Source: an uncultured Kordia sp. (lineage in GTDB: Bacteria; Bacteroidota; Bacteroidia; Flavobacteriales; Flavobacteriaceae). Taken from it: DNA of 64,000 nt. The notes below the pieces were generated by a model, which saw nothing but the letters and a program-made list of their open reading frames with translations, had not been told where the DNA came from and ran no database searches. Positions within the stretch are counted from its first letter, which is position 1. Every line of letters begins with the position of its first letter. Below are positions 8,648 to 16,429 of the stretch, one piece after another. The position numbers were made by a program, and so were the translations under genes. The DNA is taken from the NCBI RefSeq assembly GCF_947489565.1, contig NZ_CANLEA010000008.1:62001-126000 (forward strand), given 5' to 3'.

Positions 8648-10225
8648 ATGAAAAAAATTACATTTGTTTTCGCATTACTCTTTAGTGTACTTTGCTTTTC
8701 GCAAAACCAATCATTTGGTAGCGTGCAACCTTCAATCTTCAACCCAATACCTCAACAATTTACTGGGCAAGAAATTTTCAGGTTTAGACCTGGTTTAGTA
8801 ACTCAATTACAAAAAGGAAACGCTTTTGATTTTAACAATAGTCGATGGTTTTCTATTGGTAGTTTAAGTACAGGTAGTCAAAATGTATATGGCTTACGTT
8901 TTCAATTGGAAAGCAAAGCAATTACGATGGGTTATCAAGATTTGACTGATATAAACCCTAGAATTCAATGGATTGGCGCAGGTGCTGCTTCAACAAGTTC
9001 TTTAGAGTTTAGAGCTGCAAATAGTTTTACATCTACTAATTCTACGCTGGTAGCAACGATGACCAATGATGGAAGGACTTATTTTGGAGATCCATTAGCC
9101 GCATTTGATACAAAAGTTAGTATCGATTATACAGAAGTTAGTGGTGCTTCTTCGCGTGTGGGCTTAACTTTAGAAACTGATGCTAGTCAAAATGGTGTTT
9201 TTACCACTGCAATAAGATCAGTAAATAATGCTGGAGGTTTTATTAAAACTGGTTTGGATATTGAAAGTACTACTGGTTCAAGCTTCGAAAATACAGGTAT
9301 TAATGTTCGTTTAAATGGAGGAACTCAAAATACTGGAGTAAGAGCATTTGTAACAGATAATGGTAGTGATGGTCCAACCTATGGTATTTTTGGATCAATA
9401 GCTAGTAGTGCTGATGTAAGAGTTCCTGCTTTTGGAGCAGCTATTTATGGTATTTCATCAACAGACTCAAATCGATTTGCAGGGTATTTTAATGGAAATG
9501 TATTTGTAACAGGAACATTTACGGTATCTGACAAAAAATTAAAAGAAAACATTAAATCGGAAGAAAATATATTAGACAAATTAACACAATTAGATGCCGT
9601 TACGTACACATTTAAAGCAAACGAGCATTTAAACTTACCTGCAGAATTACAACATGGATTTTTAGCGCAAAACATAGAAGAAGTTTTTCCTGAATTGATC
9701 ACGACAATCAATAAGCCTATTTTTGATAAAGAGAATAAACAAACAGGTACATATGAATATAAAGCGGTAAATTATGTGGGAATGATTTCAATTTTAACGT
9801 CAAGCTTGAAAGAGTTAAAAGAAGAATCAACAGCTAATATGGAAAAGTTGAAGGAGGAATCGGAAGCTAGTATTAATAAGTTGAATGAAAAAGTAGCTTA
9901 TTTAGAAAGTAAGATAGAAGCAATTACTAACGGGGAAACTAAATTAGGTAGTCAGAATGATACGAATGATTTAGGATTTTCAATGGAGCAAAACAAACCA
10001 AATCCTTTTACAAATCAAACAGTTGTAAACTATACGTTGCCAAGTAATGTGAAAGCTACAATTTCTGTTGTTGATTTATCAGGAAAATTTATCAAAGAGT
10101 ACGATTTAGTAAATGAGAAAGGACAATTAACTATCAATTCAAGCGAAATTGGAAAAGGTATCTTTGTATATGCACTTATTTCAAATAATGAAGTAATACT
10201 GACAAAAAAGATGATCATCAAATAA
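8648..10225 (+). CDS. Secreted fibre-like protein 1 with S74 chaperone domain and T9SS tail
   Basis: The 525-residue protein begins with a signal peptide (MKKITFVFALLFSVLCFSQ). A beta-rich body follows, and then a peptidase S74 intramolecular-chaperone domain starting near residue 293 (SDKKLKENIKS, then LPAELQHGFLAQ and YKAVNYVGMI). Next come a coiled coil (about 375-425) and a T9SS type A sorting domain (from about 440, NKPNPFTNQTVVNYTLP to KKMIIK). S74 domains fold trimeric phage tail fibres and cut themselves off at the conserved Ser of the SD motif, which is S294 or nearby here. The sorting tail predicts outer-membrane transport and surface display. It is the first of three paralogues in tandem. 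The function of the body is unknown. Confidence 0.9.
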   Translation: MKKITFVFALLFSVLCFSQNQSFGSVQPSIFNPIPQQFTGQEIFRFRPGLVTQLQKGNAFDFNNSRWFSIGSLSTGSQNVYGLRFQLESKAITMGYQDLTDINPRIQWIGAGAASTSSLEFRAANSFTSTNSTLVATMTNDGRTYFGDPLAAFDTKVSIDYTEVSGASSRVGLTLETDASQNGVFTTAIRSVNNAGGFIKTGLDIESTTGSSFENTGINVRLNGGTQNTGVRAFVTDNGSDGPTYGIFGSIASSADVRVPAFGAAIYGISSTDSNRFAGYFNGNVFVTGTFTVSDKKLKENIKSEENILDKLTQLDAVTYTFKANEHLNLPAELQHGFLAQNIEEVFPELITTINKPIFDKENKQTGTYEYKAVNYVGMISILTSSLKELKEESTANMEKLKEESEASINKLNEKVAYLESKIEAITNGETKLGSQNDTNDLGFSMEQNKPNPFTNQTVVNYTLPSNVKATISVVDLSGKFIKEYDLVNEKGQLTINSSEIGKGIFVYALISNNEVILTKKMIIK

Positions 10226-10254
10226 ATCCCGTAAAATTTAGAAATAATAAAATG

Positions 10255-10286
10255 AAAGCCGAAGTTGAAAGACTTCGGCTTTTTTG
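10255..10286 (+). terminator. Terminator of fibre gene 1
   Basis: AAAGCCGAAGT and ACTTCGGCTTT form a hairpin with a short TGAAAG loop, followed by T residues. A near-identical hairpin follows fibre gene 2. Confidence 0.88.
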
Positions 10287-10400
10287 TTTGCATGCTTCTG
10301 ATTAGATTTTATGATTTTCTTAACATATGATTAGAGACAGTTTGATCAATAAAATAAGAATATATTTTATAAATAGCTGGTTTTTAATGCTTTTAATTTT

Positions 10401-10413
10401 ATGGTTATCCCGT
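10401..10413 (+). promoter_or_regulatory. Shared upstream motif, copy 2 (fibre gene 2)
   Basis: ATGGTTATCCCGT ends 59 bp before the start codon. Its last T begins a TAATTTTG sequence (10413-10420) that fits the TAnnTTTG -7 box, so the motif abuts or overlaps the probable promoter. Confidence 0.6.
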
Positions 10414-10471
10414 AATTTTGTTTAATGTTTTGTGAATATCTTTAAACAAAACTAATTAAAACAATGTAACC

Positions 10472-12025
10472 ATGAAAAAAATTACTTTATTACTAGCGTT
10501 ATTGTTTACAACATTTTCTTTTTCACAAAATGAATCTTCCGGTGCTGTAGCAACTTCGATTACAACTCCCGGACCAATACCTGGGGAAACATTCCGATTC
10601 GGTCCTGGCTTAGTCACACAATTAGATGTAGGAAGTGGCTTTGGATTTTCGAGTGATCGTTGGTTCTCTATGGGACGATTAAATACAGGTAGTCAAACAG
10701 TGTATGGTTTGCGTTTTCAATTGCCAAACAGAGCAATTACAATGGGATACCAAGATGTAAATGACGTGAATCCACGACTTCAATGGATTGGGGCTGGTTC
10801 TTCGGCAAGTACTGACTTTGAATTCAGAGCAGCAAATAGTTTTACTTCTACAAGTTCGACACTCGTGGCAACGATGACGAATGATGGAAAAACATTTTTT
10901 GGAAATCCATTAGCTTCCAGTAGCACTACTACGAAAGTTGGAGTTGACTATGGAGATTTGGGAAGTATTCGTACTGGAGTGACAGCAGAAAATGTTTCTA
11001 CAGTAAATGCATATATCGCAACCGGATTTAAATCAATTAATAATACTGGCGGTTATAGAAAAATTGGGTTGGATGTCTCAGGAACTAGCGCAACTGGCGC
11101 GGCTTATGATAATATAGGTGTAAATATTCGTTTAAACGGAGCAGCCATTAATAGAGGTGTGCTTGCATCTGTAACAGGTAGTAGCACGGGAACTACATAT
11201 GGTGTTTTTGGATCAGTTTCTGGACCAAGTGGAACAACACCAACTGGTTTAGGAGCAGCTATTTATGGTAGTTCTGCAACAACTTCAAACCGATATGCAG
11301 GTTATTTTAATGGAAATGTTTTTACGACTGGGATGTATTTGCCTTCCGATGAGAAATTAAAAACTAGCGTCACCGCGGAAGAAAATATGTTAGACAAATT
11401 ATCGCAATTAAATGCTGTAACCTATACATTTAACGAAAACGAGCACTTAAATTTACCAGCAGAATTGCAACACGGATTTTTAGCGCAAAACTTAGAAGAA
11501 GTGTTTCCTGAATTATTAACTACAATCAATAAGCCTATTTTTGATAAAGAGAATAAAGAAATAGGTACTTATGAATATAAAGCTGTTAATTATATAGGAA
11601 TGATTTCAATTTTGACGTCTAGTTTAAAAGAACTCAATGAAGAAGCGACAGCAAACATCAAAGAGCTCAATGAAAAAGTAGCCTACTTAGAAAGTCAGAT
11701 CGAAGAAATGAAAAGAGGAGCTGAATCTAATGGAGAGACTAAGTTTGAAGATTCAAGTACCACTGGAAATTTAGGATTTTCTATGGAACAAAATAGACCA
11801 AATCCTTTTACAAATCAAACAGTTGTAAACTATACATTACCAAATAATGCGAAAGCTACAATTTCGGTTGTTGATTTATCTGGAAAGTTTATCAAAGAGT
11901 ATAATTTATCTAGTGAAAAAGGACAATTGACCATTAATTCAAGTGAAATTGGGAAAGGTATTTTTGTATACGCTTTAATTTCGGACAATGAAGTAATTCT
12001 TTCTAAGAAAATGATCATACGATAA
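10472..12025 (+). CDS. Secreted fibre-like protein 2 with S74 chaperone domain and T9SS tail
   Basis: This 517-residue paralogue has the same layout as its neighbours: signal peptide (MKKITLLLALLFTTFSFSQ), beta-rich body with TFRFGPGLVTQLD and TMTNDGKTFFG, and S74 domain from about residue 290 (SDEKLKTSVTAEEN, LPAELQHGFLAQNLEE). A coiled coil with KELNEKVAYLESQIEEMK follows, and then a T9SS type A tail (NRPNPFTNQTVVNYTLP to KKMIIR). The region after the SD motif is KTSV rather than the KENI of its siblings, a departure from the usual S74 consensus. The central part (residues about 150-270) diverges most between paralogues, as expected for a variable binding region. Confidence 0.9.
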   Translation: MKKITLLLALLFTTFSFSQNESSGAVATSITTPGPIPGETFRFGPGLVTQLDVGSGFGFSSDRWFSMGRLNTGSQTVYGLRFQLPNRAITMGYQDVNDVNPRLQWIGAGSSASTDFEFRAANSFTSTSSTLVATMTNDGKTFFGNPLASSSTTTKVGVDYGDLGSIRTGVTAENVSTVNAYIATGFKSINNTGGYRKIGLDVSGTSATGAAYDNIGVNIRLNGAAINRGVLASVTGSSTGTTYGVFGSVSGPSGTTPTGLGAAIYGSSATTSNRYAGYFNGNVFTTGMYLPSDEKLKTSVTAEENMLDKLSQLNAVTYTFNENEHLNLPAELQHGFLAQNLEEVFPELLTTINKPIFDKENKEIGTYEYKAVNYIGMISILTSSLKELNEEATANIKELNEKVAYLESQIEEMKRGAESNGETKFEDSSTTGNLGFSMEQNRPNPFTNQTVVNYTLPNNAKATISVVDLSGKFIKEYNLSSEKGQLTINSSEIGKGIFVYALISDNEVILSKKMIIR

Positions 12026-12105
12026 CTAACTTAAATTTTAAGACTTTTTATAAAGTACAGAATCGATTGTTATTCTGTTTAAAAAATTGTGAAATTGAAA
12101 AAGTG

Positions 12106-12138
12106 AAAGCCGAAGTTGAAAGACTTCGGCTTTTTTTG
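12106..12138 (+). terminator. Terminator of fibre gene 2
   Basis: AAAGCCGAAGT and ACTTCGGCTTT form a hairpin with a TGAAAG loop, followed by a seven-T run. It is a copy of the hairpin after fibre gene 1. Confidence 0.88.
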
Positions 12139-12251
12139 TTTGTAGGTTACTGATTAGATTTTATGATTTTCTTAACATATCATTAGAGATAATTTGATAG
12201 TTAAAATAAGAATATATTTTATAAATAACTGGTTTTTAATGTTTTAATTTT

Positions 12252-12264
12252 ACGGTTATACCGT
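12252..12264 (+). promoter_or_regulatory. Shared upstream motif, copy 3 (fibre gene 3)
   Basis: ACGGTTATACCGT is a perfect palindrome (ACGGT-TAT-ACCGT outer arms) ending 59 bp before the start codon. It runs directly into TAATTTTG, a TAnnTTTG-type -7 box. This is the most symmetric copy of the motif. Confidence 0.6.
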
Positions 12265-12322
12265 AATTTTGTTTAATCTTTTGTGAATATCTTTAAACAA
12301 AACTAATTAAAACGATTTAATC

Positions 12323-13798
12323 ATGAAAAAAATTACCTTATTATTAGCGTTACTATTTGTAACATTTTCTTTTTCACAAAATGAATCTTCTGGTGGAATA
12401 GCAACTTCAATTACAACTCCTGGGCCACTACCTGGAGAAACATTCCGATTTGGTCCTGGCTTAGTGACACAATTAGATGCAGGAACTGCTTTTGACTTCA
12501 ATGCAAGTCAATGGTTTTCTATGGGAAGATTAAGTACAGGAAGTCAAACTGTATATGGTCTACGTTTTCAATTAAAAAATAGAGCGATAACAATGGGATA
12601 TCAAGACCTTGGAGATATCAATCCTAGAGTTCAATGGATTGGAGATTCTTTTGCTTCTGGAACTGATTTAGAATTTAGAGTGGCAGACAGTTTTACGTCT
12701 ACAGGTTCAACACTAGTAAGCACAATGACTAATGATGGGAAAACATATTTTGGTACTCCTTTAACTTCAAATGAACCTAAAGTAGGAATTGATTATAGTG
12801 ACAGTCCAACGAGTACTAAAACAGGACTTATCGTACAAAACAACTCAACTTCAGGATTGTATTTTACAGGAATTAAAGCAATTAACAACTTATCTGGATA
12901 CATCAAAACTGGTATAGAAGTTCAAAGTGCTGGTTCTTCTTATCTTTCTACAGGAATTAACGTAAGAACAAGCGGAACATATCAAAATACAGGAGTTGCA
13001 GCATCTATCACAGGAACAAGTAATGGTGGCTCGTACGCTATTCGCGGATCTATTCCTACTACAGGAACTGGCTTTGGAGCAGCTATTTATGGAAGCTCGG
13101 CAGCAAATACAAATAGATATGCAGGATATTTTAACGGAAATGTAGTAGTTACAGGAACATTTACAGCTTCCGATAGAAAACTAAAGGAAAATATAAGTTC
13201 AGAAGAAAATATTTTAGAAAAACTATCACAAATAGAAGCAGTGACTTATACATTTAAAGAAAATGAGCAACTCAACTTACCAAGTGAATTACAGCACGGG
13301 TTTATTGCGCAAAATGTTGAAGAGGTTTTCCCTGAGTTAGTAACTACAGTTAATAAGCCTATTGTAGATAAAGAAAACAAAGAAGTAGGTTCATACGAAT
13401 ACAAAGCTGTCAATTACGTTGGAATGATTTCAGTATTAACTTCAAGCCTAAAAGAAATGAACGAGAAAGTTACTTCTTTAGAAAGCGAAATTGCTGAGCT
13501 TAAAAGAGAAAATTTAGCTAAAAACGAAAAAGACATAAAGGAAATCGGTTTCTCTATGGATCAAAACAGACCAAATCCTTTTACCAATCAAACTACAATA
13601 AACTATACACTTCCAAGCAATGCAAAAGCAACGATCTCTGTTTTTGACATGTCAGGAAAGTTTATAAGAGATTATAATGTATCAAATGAAAAAGGACAAG
13701 TAGTAATTCGTTCTAGTGAAATAGGTAAAGGAATGTTTATTTACAGCTTAGTTTCCAATGGAGAAATTATGATTTCTAAAAAGATGATTGTTAAGTAA
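12323..13798 (+). CDS. Secreted fibre-like protein 3 with S74 chaperone domain and T9SS tail
   Basis: This 491-residue third paralogue has a signal peptide (MKKITLLLALLFVTFSFSQ), a beta-rich body, an S74 domain from about residue 281 (SDRKLKENISSEEN, LPSELQHGFIAQNVEE), a short coiled coil and a T9SS type A tail (NRPNPFTNQTTINYTLP to KKMIVK). Unlike copies 1 and 2, no terminator follows it. Only 52 bp without a hairpin separate it from the GG-leader peptide gene at 13851, so the two are probably co-transcribed. The predicted role is a surface fibre or adhesin-like appendage, but the ligand is unknown. Confidence 0.9.
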   Translation: MKKITLLLALLFVTFSFSQNESSGGIATSITTPGPLPGETFRFGPGLVTQLDAGTAFDFNASQWFSMGRLSTGSQTVYGLRFQLKNRAITMGYQDLGDINPRVQWIGDSFASGTDLEFRVADSFTSTGSTLVSTMTNDGKTYFGTPLTSNEPKVGIDYSDSPTSTKTGLIVQNNSTSGLYFTGIKAINNLSGYIKTGIEVQSAGSSYLSTGINVRTSGTYQNTGVAASITGTSNGGSYAIRGSIPTTGTGFGAAIYGSSAANTNRYAGYFNGNVVVTGTFTASDRKLKENISSEENILEKLSQIEAVTYTFKENEQLNLPSELQHGFIAQNVEEVFPELVTTVNKPIVDKENKEVGSYEYKAVNYVGMISVLTSSLKEMNEKVTSLESEIAELKRENLAKNEKDIKEIGFSMDQNRPNPFTNQTTINYTLPSNAKATISVFDMSGKFIRDYNVSNEKGQVVIRSSEIGKGMFIYSLVSNGEIMISKKMIVK

Positions 13799-13850
13799 GC
13801 ATCTATCCTTAAAAATTAAAATCAAATATTAACTTTAATAAATCAAAATC

Positions 13851-14039
13851 ATGAAAAAAAGAGGAGTCAGAAAAATCACGTTCAAAAAAAGTGTTGTATC
13901 AAATTTAACTGCTGGTGAGTTAAAAGGAGGAACAAGTAGAACTTCTAACCTTTGTTCTGTAGTGTGTACACAACAATGTCCACCTATGACAGATGGTTGC
14001 TTTACATTAAACAATGCTAGTGCTTGTAAATGTCAATAA
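13851..14039 (+). CDS. GG-leader Cys-rich peptide (class I lanthipeptide-like precursor)
   Basis: The 62-residue product has a basic leader (MKKRGVRKITFKKSVVSNL) ending in LKGG at about residue 26, the usual cleavage site of C39-type exporter peptidases. The core is rich in Cys, Ser and Thr (CSVVCTQQCPPMTDGCF and a CKCQ terminus, six Cys). Leaders of the form KKxxxxKxxIxNL...GG are typical of Bacteroidota class I lanthipeptide-like precursors. It probably shares a transcript with the third fibre gene upstream. No modification enzyme is adjacent, so the actual modification is unknown. Confidence 0.8.
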   Translation: MKKRGVRKITFKKSVVSNLTAGELKGGTSRTSNLCSVVCTQQCPPMTDGCFTLNNASACKCQ

Positions 14040-14072
14040 TACCAGAAATTTAGGACTAAAATCCTACTATGA

Positions 14073-14103
14073 AAAGCATCTTCAGAACAGGAGATGCTTT
14101 TTT
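14073..14103 (+). terminator. Terminator after the GG-leader peptide at 13851
   Basis: AAAGCATCT pairs with AGATGCTTT around a TCAGAACAGG loop and is followed by T residues. It closes the fibre 3 / peptide transcript. Confidence 0.85.
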
Positions 14104-14137
14104 CTTTAATAATTTAACAGCGAATAAAACGTTAAAT

Positions 14138-14150
14138 AAGGTAAATCCGT
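14138..14150 (+). promoter_or_regulatory. Shared upstream motif, weaker copy (peptide at 14205)
   Basis: AAGGTAAATCCGT ends 55 bp before the ATG of the next GG-leader peptide. It keeps the GGT...CCGT arms of the motif seen before the fibre genes but departs at positions 2, 8 and 9, so it is the least certain member. Confidence 0.4.
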
Positions 14151-14204
14151 ACTGCAAACAAACGAAAGTTTCTTACTTTAAGAATTCATCAAAAAACATG
14201 TATC

Positions 14205-14441
14205 ATGAAAAAAAAGAGTATCAAAAATTTATCGTTAAACAAAAAATCAATTTCTAACTTACATGCAAGTCAAGGAATTGTTGGAGGAACTCAAAATTCA
14301 ATTAAAATTTGTATTCGTACAATCGTAGATCAAAATGGAAATAACATTTGTTTACGAACAGTTTTTAACTGCGATCGTACTTGGCAACCAGGTTGTGTAA
14401 ATACCAATGAAGTAGATACAAATACCTATCCAATTTGTTAG
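14205..14441 (+). CDS. GG-leader Cys-containing peptide (class I lanthipeptide-like precursor)
   Basis: The 78-residue product has leader MKKKSIKNLSLNKKSISNL and a VVGG-like site (GIVGG, about residues 24-28). The core has four Cys spaced along a Thr/Asn-rich stretch and ends in PIC. The leader matches the KKLSLNKxxISNL type. It has its own terminator and probably its own promoter. No modifying enzyme lies beside it. Confidence 0.8.
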   Translation: MKKKSIKNLSLNKKSISNLHASQGIVGGTQNSIKICIRTIVDQNGNNICLRTVFNCDRTWQPGCVNTNEVDTNTYPIC

Positions 14442-14467
14442 AATTTTATAAAAATAAAGAGTACAAA

Positions 14468-14496
14468 AAAAGCTTCTCCAATGGAGAAGCTTTTCT
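14468..14496 (+). terminator. Terminator of the peptide gene at 14205
   Basis: AAAAGCTTCTCC and GGAGAAGCTTTT form a 12-bp stem with a 3-nt loop; T and A runs flank it. It could also serve the convergent lipoprotein gene. Confidence 0.85.
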
Positions 14497-14521
14497 ATTT
14501 CTATACTAGAAAATAAATTTC

Positions 14522-14956
14522 TTAGTTTCCAGTAGCTTTGTTTATTTTATCGGTAGCTGCTTTCTTAGCATCATCCATTTTCTTATTTGCTGCGTCTTTA
14601 GCTGCGTCCATTTTACTTTTAGCCGCATCTTTAGCTTCGTCTACTTTACCTTTGGCAGCATCTTTTACGTCTTGAACTGCTTTTTCAGCTCCTTCTTTAA
14701 CGTCGTTTGCCATGTCTTTAACACCTTCTTTTGCATTTTCAACTGCATTTTCAGCACCTTCTTTTACATCATTTGCCATGTCAGTAGCAGTCTCTTTTGC
14801 ATCATTTGCTACTTCTTTAACAGTGTTTTTTGCGTCATTTACTACTTCTTTTGCAGTTTCTTTAGCTTTGTCTCCTTCTTTTTTTACTTCTTCACAAGAA
14901 GTCATTCCGATCATTAAAGCTACTACTAATGAAGCTTTTAAAACTAATTTTTTCAT
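14522..14956 (-). CDS. Lys/Ala/Asp-rich repeat lipoprotein, LEA-like
   Basis: The 144-residue protein has a lipoprotein signal with the lipobox MTSC (Cys about residue 21). The rest is almost entirely low-complexity, in repeats of roughly 11 residues such as VKEGAENAVENAK and MDAAKDAANKK, alternating Lys/Glu/Asp with Ala. The periodicity predicts one long amphipathic helix or coiled coil, like late-embryogenesis-abundant or YtxH-type stress proteins. It would be anchored to a membrane by its lipid. A function in desiccation or envelope stress is only a guess by resemblance. Confidence 0.8.
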   Translation of the reverse strand: MKKLVLKASLVVALMIGMTSCEEVKKEGDKAKETAKEVVNDAKNTVKEVANDAKETATDMANDVKEGAENAVENAKEGVKDMANDVKEGAEKAVQDVKDAAKGKVDEAKDAAKSKMDAAKDAANKKMDDAKKAATDKINKATGN

Positions 14957-15083
14957 CTGTTTATCTATTTATTGTTAATTGTACAACAATGTTAAGATTT
15001 CTTTTACTCATTCACAAAGAATACGTTAACATATTTTTAACATTTTGTAGAATTAACGATTTGGTAATGAGAAGTCTCCTTGG

Positions 15084-16367
15084 TTAAACTTCATTTATAT
15101 TGGAGAGATACGCTAGAATTTTTTCACTTGCATTTCCATTCGCATGCACATATTTATGGTTAATGGTACCAATCTTAGCACGATATTCAATATCTGTAAT
15201 CAAACGCTGCAAGAGTTGTTGAAATGACACTTTAGAATTCACGGAAAGTACGCCGCCAAGTGCTACTAAATCTTCCGCTTCCTTAAAGCCTGTGAAGTTT
15301 TTTCCAATAATAACAGGAATTCCAAAAACAGCAGGTTCTAAGGTATTGTGCAAACCTGTATTGCCCATGCCGCCACCAACGTACGCAATATCTGCATAAC
15401 TATATACTTTGGTCAAAATTCCAATAGTATCTATGATAAAAACATCAAATTGACTTAAATCTTTGTGTTGCTCTTTTTCAGAGAATAAAACCGTAGATTT
15501 TGTGATACTATTTTTTAGCTTCTGAATTTCAGGTTGTTTGATGTTGTGAGGCGCAATGATATACTTGCAATTTTCTGTTGAATTATTAATAAACGGAATA
15601 AAAATCGCTTCATCTTCAGCCCAACTACTTCCAATGATCACGGTAGTGGTATTATTTTTAAATGCTTCTATGAATGAAAGAGAATTATCGCGTTCCAAAA
15701 TTTCTAAAACTCTATCAAAACGTGTGTCGCCACTTATAGTTACAGCTGTATAGTTGATATTTTGAAGTAGTTTTTGAGATGTTTCATCCTGTACAAAAAT
15801 ATGATGAAAAGCACGCAATGACTTTCGCATCCATCCGCCGTAAAACTTAAAAAATATTTGAGAAGGTCTAAAAATAGTCGAAATGGAAATGGTGTGAATC
15901 TGTTGTTTTTTCAGCGCAGCTAAATAATTTGGCCAAAACTCATACTTTACAAAAACGACCAATTCTGGATGTGTCAATTCGAGAAACTTCCTAGCATTTG
16001 CTTTGGTGTCTAAAGGTAAATACGTAATGACATCTGCAACATTGCTATCTTTTTTTACTTCATATCCCGAAGGAGAAAAAAACGTCAATACAAATTTGTG
16101 ATTCGGATACTTTTTCTTCAAAGCTTCCAATACAGGCAAACCTTGTTCGTACTCACCTAAAGAAGCTGTATGAAACCAAATTACTTTATCGGTAGCTGAA
16201 ATTTGATTGGCTAAAGTCTGAAAAACAGTTTTTCTGCCTTGTACAAAAAGTCCAAGTTTGGTATTAAATTTTGCAATAATTCTAAGAAAGAAACCCGCAA
16301 TATAGACCAATATGTTGTAGATAAAATACAAAAGCAATGAGTTTGCTGCTAAAATACATTCTTTCAC
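15084..16367 (-). CDS. waaA: 3-deoxy-D-manno-octulosonic acid transferase (Kdo transferase)
   Basis: The 427 residues match WaaA/KdtA, the GT30 glycosyltransferase that adds Kdo to lipid A precursor at the inner membrane. The N-terminus has a hydrophobic anchor (about residues 9-35). Visible motifs are HTASLGEYEQGLP (about 66-78), LTFFSPSGYE, the LPLDTKANARKFL segment, HNIKQPE and YVGGGMGNTGLHNTLEPAVFGIPVIIG near the C-terminus. The length is normal. It is transcribed away from the aminotransferase operon; the 62-bp gap must hold both promoters. Confidence 0.95.
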   Translation of the reverse strand: MKECILAANSLLLYFIYNILVYIAGFFLRIIAKFNTKLGLFVQGRKTVFQTLANQISATDKVIWFHTASLGEYEQGLPVLEALKKKYPNHKFVLTFFSPSGYEVKKDSNVADVITYLPLDTKANARKFLELTHPELVVFVKYEFWPNYLAALKKQQIHTISISTIFRPSQIFFKFYGGWMRKSLRAFHHIFVQDETSQKLLQNINYTAVTISGDTRFDRVLEILERDNSLSFIEAFKNNTTTVIIGSSWAEDEAIFIPFINNSTENCKYIIAPHNIKQPEIQKLKNSITKSTVLFSEKEQHKDLSQFDVFIIDTIGILTKVYSYADIAYVGGGMGNTGLHNTLEPAVFGIPVIIGKNFTGFKEAEDLVALGGVLSVNSKVSFQQLLQRLITDIEYRAKIGTINHKYVHANGNASEKILAYLSNINEV

Positions 16368-16429
16368 TTAAATTCATTGGGTATCGTTGTACAATTTTGT
16401 AATATTGTTAGAACAAAAGAAAGATACGA

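Larger units (their letters stand above)
10226..12322 (+). repeat. Duplicated intergenic promoter/terminator region between fibre genes
   Basis: The spacer at 10226-10471 and the spacer at 12026-12322 share a long near-identical block. It runs from the CCGAAGTTGAAAGACTTCGG terminator through GATTAGATTTTATGATTTTC and AAGAATATATTTTATAAATA to the motif and CAAAACTAATTAAAAC just before the ATG. The gene and its control region were therefore duplicated together. Confidence 0.8.

Noticed and set aside
8648-13798. Prophage tail-fibre module
   Set aside because: S74 domains suggest phage, but signal peptides and T9SS tails and the lack of any other phage gene point to host surface proteins.
14069-14257. 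62-codon ORF on the plus strand
   Set aside because: It spans a terminator hairpin and overlaps the better supported GG-leader gene at 14205 in another frame.
14672-14978. Cys/Phe- and Ser/Ala-rich ORFs on the plus strand
   Set aside because: They are antisense frames of the Lys/Ala repeat lipoprotein; the odd composition follows from its repeats.
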